Origin: Gammaproteobacteria bacterium
GTDB taxonomy: Bacteria; Gemmatimonadota; Gemmatimonadetes; Longimicrobiales; Gaopeijiaceae
DNA: 19,043 bases
Reading direction: 5' to 3'
Assembly: GCA_009843625.1 (NCBI GenBank)
Contig: VYDD01000142.1
Location: 1 to 19,043 of the forward strand
Shown here: positions 15,636 to 19,043 of the stretch, in pieces
Layout: every line of letters starts with the position of its first letter
How positions within the stretch are numbered: the first letter of the stretch is position 1
The notes under the pieces: generated by a model
Database searches by the model: none
The model's input: only the letters and a program-made list of their open reading frames with translations
What the model was told of the DNA's origin: nothing
Position numbers and translations under genes: made by a program

Positions 15636-15663
15636 GTCGCATGGTTTCGGGTTTTTGTCGCAT
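15636..15663. repeat. Direct repeat GTCGCAT, 21-base period
   Basis: GTCGCAT occurs at 15636-15642 and 15657-15663, starts 21 bases apart (two helical turns), in the 143-base spacer before the Rieske gene. Between them is the T-rich GGTTTCGGGTTTTT. It could be a regulator site for the oxygenase cluster, or chance. Confidence 0.25.
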
Positions 15664-15745
15664 CCGCATTTGCCAAACCGCTCCCGCGGCGCGACATTTG
15701 CAGAGTCCGTAACGGCGGAAGAAGGAAGGAGTTAGCCGGAGCCGC

Positions 15746-16858
15746 ATGATTACGAAAGCCAACGGGCGGATCCCGCGCCGCGTCGATCGACTTCCTCCGT
15801 TCCCGGAGGGGTGGTACTTCATCGCGACCCGCGACACCCTGCTGAAGGAAAAGCTCATCGAGAAGACCTGGATGGGCGAGCAGATCGTCGCCTGGTGCGA
15901 CGGCGAGGGCCGCGTCTGCGTGGCGGACGCGTTCTGCCCCCACCTGGGCTCGCACCTGGGGCCGACGGCCGGCGGCACCATCCGGGACGGCTGCCTGGTG
16001 TGTCCCTTCCACGGGTTCACCTTCGATGCCACCGGCCAGTGCGTGGCCACGCCCAACGCCTCGCCCCCCAGGGCCGCGAAGCTGAAGCTCTACGAGACCC
16101 GCGAGATCCTGGGCATGGTCTTCGCCTGGTATGGCGCCGGCGGGCGGGCGCCGCAGTGGGATCTGCCGCAGGAGCCCCCCACGGGCGCGGACTGGAGCGG
16201 GCTGCGAACCGCCACCATGCGCTTCCGGGGCCATCCCCAGGAGACGACCGAGAACTCCGTGGACGTGGAGCACCTGGAGTACACGCACGGCTACCGGGAT
16301 GTCGAACCGACCGCCTTTTCCATCGACGGCGCCTACCTGAAGAGCTGCTTCGAATTCAGCAACGTCCGCACCGTCGCGGGGCTGATCGACATCGTCTCGG
16401 ACGTATCGGCCGTCACCCATGTCCATGGTCTGGGATTCTCGTTCGTCGAGGTTCACGAGAAGACGATCGGCATGGACTCCAGGCTGTGGGTGCTTTCGAC
16501 TCCGGTCGACGGCGAGTTCGTCGAGTTGACGCTGGTCAGCCAGGCGCGCGAGGTGGCCAGGCCCGGGCGCTACATCGCCGGGCTGGGGTTCCTGCCGAGG
16601 AAGCTCCGCAACAGGCTGATGAACCGCATCCTGATCTACGAGGAGCGGCGGTTCGTGGCGCAGGACGTGGTCATCTGGGAAAGGAAGCGCTACCAGTCCC
16701 CGCCGCGTCTCTGCCGGGCCGACGGGCCCATCGGCAAGTACCGCCTGTATTGCCGTCAGTTCTATCCGCAATTAGCTCTAGAGCGACGGGGTGGTCCACG
16801 CCGCGCGTGGGCGGATCGAATTGGATCCGGGCATCTGCCGGAGGGGAACGGGACATGA
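15746..16858 (+). CDS. Rieske [2Fe-2S] non-heme iron oxygenase (KshA/DAF-36-like)
   Basis: Oxygenase subunit of 370 residues. The Rieske cluster ligands are Cys64-X-His66 in CPHLGSHLG and Cys86-X2-His89 in CPFHGF. The mononuclear iron site is the ENSVDVEHLEYTHG segment, with bridging Asp173 and ligands His176 and His181, plus Asp307 in AQDVVIWE as the likely third ligand. CPHLGSHLG and the ending KYRLYCRQFY resemble cholesterol 7-desaturase (DAF-36/Neverland) and 3-ketosteroid 9-alpha-hydroxylase enzymes, so a sterol or similar hydrophobic substrate is plausible. An external reductase would be needed; none is in the window. The last 12 residues, from Ile359 on, look as if recruited from a decayed P450 gene. 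GGAG elements precede the ATG. The stop overlaps a small downstream frame (ATGATG). Confidence 0.92.
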   Translation: MITKANGRIPRRVDRLPPFPEGWYFIATRDTLLKEKLIEKTWMGEQIVAWCDGEGRVCVADAFCPHLGSHLGPTAGGTIRDGCLVCPFHGFTFDATGQCVATPNASPPRAAKLKLYETREILGMVFAWYGAGGRAPQWDLPQEPPTGADWSGLRTATMRFRGHPQETTENSVDVEHLEYTHGYRDVEPTAFSIDGAYLKSCFEFSNVRTVAGLIDIVSDVSAVTHVHGLGFSFVEVHEKTIGMDSRLWVLSTPVDGEFVELTLVSQAREVARPGRYIAGLGFLPRKLRNRLMNRILIYEERRFVAQDVVIWERKRYQSPPRLCRADGPIGKYRLYCRQFYPQLALERRGGPRRAWADRIGSGHLPEGNGT

Positions 16859-17022
16859 TGGAACCGCAGCGTATGGTGAACGTACTGATGATGGCGCATC
16901 ACTTTACGCTCGAGGTGGCGCCGACGAGCTGCGAGCACCGGATCAGCCCCTTCCCGTCGATGAAGCCGAGCCAGAAGCTGGAGTTCCGCATCGCCGGGAA
17001 GGTGTGCGAGGTGCCCGTCTGA
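16820..17022 (+). pseudogene. Cytochrome P450 C-terminal remnant (frameshifted)
   Basis: From the ATG at 16855 the 55-residue frame reads MMEPQRMVNVL, HHFTLEVAP and ISPFPSMKPSQKLEFRI, which matches the end of cytochrome P450s (after the heme loop: AMMEAQ..., RFTLELAP..., P.PS..LRP...L...I). Directly upstream, in the Rieske frame, are IGSGH and PEGNG, resembling the P450 heme-binding loop FGSGHR.CPG.G but with the bases around the Cys ligand disturbed and the frame shifted. No P450 body precedes it. GGAGGGG about nine bases before the ATG would allow a short peptide to be made. The alternative is a genuine small coupled gene. Confidence 0.55.
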
Positions 17023-17047
17023 GACGCGGATTCTTCCTCGGAAGACG

Positions 17048-18259
17048 ATGATCCGCCAGCCGCCGCCGCGAGCCGATTCGGGAGAGGATTTGGAAGTACC
17101 CGGTGCCTACGTCGCGGGATACGAGGCCGCCCGCCAGCACGATCCGGAGCTCGCGGAGGCCTACGTCCGCAACACGATGATCGGCGATCCGCTGTCGGAT
17201 GCCGTCGTCCGGGATCTTTCGGACCTGGATCCCGGGGAACTGCACCAGACGCTGGCGCAGGCACTGGACAATCCCCACGAACCGCAGACGGGCGCCCCCG
17301 ATTCCCTCGTCGCGTTCGTCGATTACTCGACCACCGTGCCCGACTGGTTCGACGCCGACATCGCCCGCATGGCCTCGCGCGCCTTTCTGCGAAACTCGGA
17401 CATCGTCCTCGCGGCCCTGGTGGGCGGCAGCATCGTCGAAGGATTCTCCACCCTGATCAGCAAGTCGTTCCGGATCCGGGGACGGGTCACCAACTCGGGT
17501 GTGCGGCGCCTCAAGCAGAACGGGATGCAGCTCGTCGAGCAGTACCTGCCGGGTGGAATGGAGCCCGGGGGGGACGGATGGAGGCTCACCCTCCGCGTCC
17601 GGCTGGTGCACGCTCAGTCCCGATACCTGATCAACCAGTCCGATGAATGGGATCACGACCGGCTGGGAGAACCGATTAGCGCCGCGCACGTGCTCCTGGC
17701 CGGGGCGGCCTTCTCGGGCCGGCTGATGCGGCACGTGGCCACGCTCGGGGGCGACTTCAGCAGGGAGGAGCGGGAAGCCTACATCCACGTCTGGCGCTAC
17801 ACCGGGCTGCTCATGGGCATCCCGGAGGATCTCATCTTCGACGACGAAGCCTCGGCTTGCCGGGCGTTCGAGATCGGCTCCATGTGCGAACCTCCCGCGG
17901 ACCTGGACGCGATCATCATGGCCAACAGCATCGTGAACAGCGCGCCCGTCATCATCGGTGTCACGGACCCCGCCGAGCGCCGGAAGATGGCCCGCGTCGT
18001 GACCCAGGCGTCGCGGGAGCTGATCGGCGAGGAGCTCGCCGATTCATTCCTGTTTCCCACCCGCAGGCGGAAGGTGATCCCCTGGATGCGGATCCAGAAC
18101 CGGTCGCGGGGCGTCATCCGCAAGGTGCTTCCCCGTCTGGGGGCGAAGCAGGATCGCGCCCGGTTCGATGCCCTCATGGAGTTCGCCGGCTTCGAGAAGC
18201 TGAGGTACTCGTACCGGTTGCCGACCGCGCTGCACGACGAGCACTCGTCGGACTGGTAG
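17048..18259 (+). CDS. Oxygenase MpaB/Lcp-like (DUF2236) protein
   Basis: Protein of 403 residues of the DUF2236 family, which includes the heme-b rubber oxygenase Lcp and the fungal MpaB oxygenase. Family features are NSDIVLAALVGGSIVEGFS (116-134), RRLKQNG (153-159), the conserved LRVRLVHAQSR (182-192) with His188 as the candidate proximal heme ligand, GEPISAAHVL, and the helical LGGDFSREEREAYIHVWRY (233-251) then LLMGIPEDL. It has no signal peptide, unlike secreted Lcp, so it may be cytoplasmic. Residues 1-85 are variable. It follows the Rieske gene and P450 remnant on the same strand and may act in the same oxidation pathway. The substrate is not evident. The ATG at 17048 has only a weak GGAAG upstream. 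Confidence 0.82.
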   Translation: MIRQPPPRADSGEDLEVPGAYVAGYEAARQHDPELAEAYVRNTMIGDPLSDAVVRDLSDLDPGELHQTLAQALDNPHEPQTGAPDSLVAFVDYSTTVPDWFDADIARMASRAFLRNSDIVLAALVGGSIVEGFSTLISKSFRIRGRVTNSGVRRLKQNGMQLVEQYLPGGMEPGGDGWRLTLRVRLVHAQSRYLINQSDEWDHDRLGEPISAAHVLLAGAAFSGRLMRHVATLGGDFSREEREAYIHVWRYTGLLMGIPEDLIFDDEASACRAFEIGSMCEPPADLDAIIMANSIVNSAPVIIGVTDPAERRKMARVVTQASRELIGEELADSFLFPTRRRKVIPWMRIQNRSRGVIRKVLPRLGAKQDRARFDALMEFAGFEKLRYSYRLPTALHDEHSSDW

Positions 18260-18293
18260 ATCGGGCCAGGGCCGCAGCCGGTTCCGGCACGGC

Positions 18294-19043
18294 CTATCCC
18301 CCGACTCGTGTGAACGTGAACGTGCCGATGGGCGCGTCCGAGAACGGGGTCATGCCGCGGAGGCTGCGGATGGGCCGTTTGGGCGAGGAGTCGGCGTTGG
18401 CGGAGGTGTAGGTGGTTCCGTCGTCGGTGCCCGAGTCGTAGGGATAGAGGGTGACCTGGAGTTCGTCCACCCACAGCCCCAGGTCGTCCATCAGCGACAG
18501 CGCGGAAACGCCCACGAACCAGTCCGGGCTCGGCGCGATCATGGTGACCAGGGTGACGAGGGGGTAGTCCCCCCGGACGACGACGCCGGAGATGGTCGTG
18601 CGGGCCGGGCTGGTGCCGAGTCCGGATCCGCTGATCACGGAGTGGGCGGCGGCCGGGATCTGCGCGCGGATCTCCGACCTGAGCGTGCTGGTCCCGCCCG
18701 TTTCGGCCATGCTCTCGATGCCGGGGGTGGCCGTCTCGCCGCTCGCCCAGAAGCGGACGCCGTCGTCGTGCACCGCCCCGATGAGCGGCGAGAAGTGCGC
18801 GCCGCCCGGGTAGTCGGTCGGGTGGGTGGCGGCGCTCCAGGTGGCGTTGAAGACGACGCTGTAGACGGCGGAGTCGGGCGGGGAGGGAAGCTCTCCCGCG
18901 GCCGCGCGGATGTCGGTCGACACTCCCCCGGCCACCGACGCCGTGAGGGTCTGGGCACCGGCCGCGTCGCCGAGCGTCCAGGTCGTGGTGGCCAGACCGG
19001 CCGCGTCGGTGTCCGCGGTGGCGGGGTCGGCGGATCCGTGCCC
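18294..19043 (-). CDS. Surface protein with Ig-like repeat and C-terminal spondin domain (5' end outside window)
   Basis: Only the last 249 residues are present; the frame is open to the window edge, so the N-terminus lies beyond. The first part, DTDAAGLATTTWTLGDAAGA then QTLTASVAG, is the end of a bacterial Ig-like (Big-type) domain. The rest matches the spondin N-terminal (Spondin_N) fold: YSVVFNATWSAATHP, then YPGGAHFSPLIGAVHD, FWASGETATPGIESMAETGG, SPDWFVGVSALSLMD and LQVTLYPYDSGTDDG, including the FSPLIGAVH and SPDWFVGV hallmarks. Proteins of this design are extracellular and likely adhesive or polymer-binding. It converges with the DUF2236 gene, 34 bases between stops, with no clear terminator in the gap. 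Confidence 0.8.
   Translation of the reverse strand, partial: GHGSADPATADTDAAGLATTTWTLGDAAGAQTLTASVAGGVSTDIRAAAGELPSPPDSAVYSVVFNATWSAATHPTDYPGGAHFSPLIGAVHDDGVRFWASGETATPGIESMAETGGTSTLRSEIRAQIPAAAHSVISGSGLGTSPARTTISGVVVRGDYPLVTLVTMIAPSPDWFVGVSALSLMDDLGLWVDELQVTLYPYDSGTDDGTTYTSANADSSPKRPIRSLRGMTPFSDAPIGTFTFTRVGG

Noticed and set aside
15811..16854. Long + strand frame overlapping the Rieske gene
   Set aside because: It is the shifted frame of the Rieske gene. Only its last 55 codons, after the ATG at 16855, look meaningful (P450 remnant).

Overview
This is a GC-rich, gene-dense bacterial window with long antisense shadow frames, short gene overlaps and AT-poor coding DNA. The mix of genes (a Tat-targeted lipoprotein amidase, an amidohydrolase fused to a CIA30-like domain, Ig-like repeats with a spondin domain, many toxin-antitoxin genes) resembles environmental Gemmatimonadota or a similar high-GC Gram-negative phylum. 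That assignment is an impression from gene content, not a measurement. No rRNA, tRNA, CRISPR array or insertion sequence was seen, and no gene-free stretch exceeds 300 bases.

Layout. (1) 20-1466: a small exported, probably beta-barrel protein converges with and overlaps a SAM-dependent methyltransferase. (2) 1566-6919: a two-gene unit on the + strand, an AAA_14/DUF4143-type ATPase followed, through a GTGA overlap, by a 1360-residue NACHT-like NTPase. The second protein has a long helical-repeat body and a C-terminal PD-(D/E)XK nuclease-like domain. This is the best candidate in the window for an undescribed, possibly anti-phage, system. (3) 6926-10496, minus strand: a three-gene operon with ATGA overlaps, coding for an ABC ATPase, an ABC-2 permease and a membrane-anchored amidohydrolase with a CIA30-like tail. 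(4) 10538-12186: a toxin-antitoxin zone. It holds one intact Phd/YefM-ParE pair with a palindromic operator, then the remains of others: a BrnA-like antitoxin lacking its C-terminal half, a HigA with only the last codons of HigB upstream, and a DUF433 antitoxin without its toxin. (5) 12296-13972: a Tat-lipoprotein amidase. (6) 14127-15602: an XRE regulator with inverted and direct repeats upstream, followed by a 333-residue protein of unknown function. (7) 15746-18259: an oxygenase cluster made of a Rieske non-heme iron oxygenase, a decayed cytochrome P450 C-terminus and an Lcp/MpaB-like (DUF2236) protein. (8) 18294 to the window end, minus strand: the C-terminal part of an Ig-repeat/spondin-domain surface protein.

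How the parts may work together. The NTPase pair (2) looks like a self-contained sense-and-cleave module. The ABC operon (3) probably couples export with hydrolysis outside or at the membrane. The oxygenases in (7) probably act on a hydrophobic substrate such as a sterol, terpenoid or polyisoprenoid. These roles are inferred from family membership and gene order.
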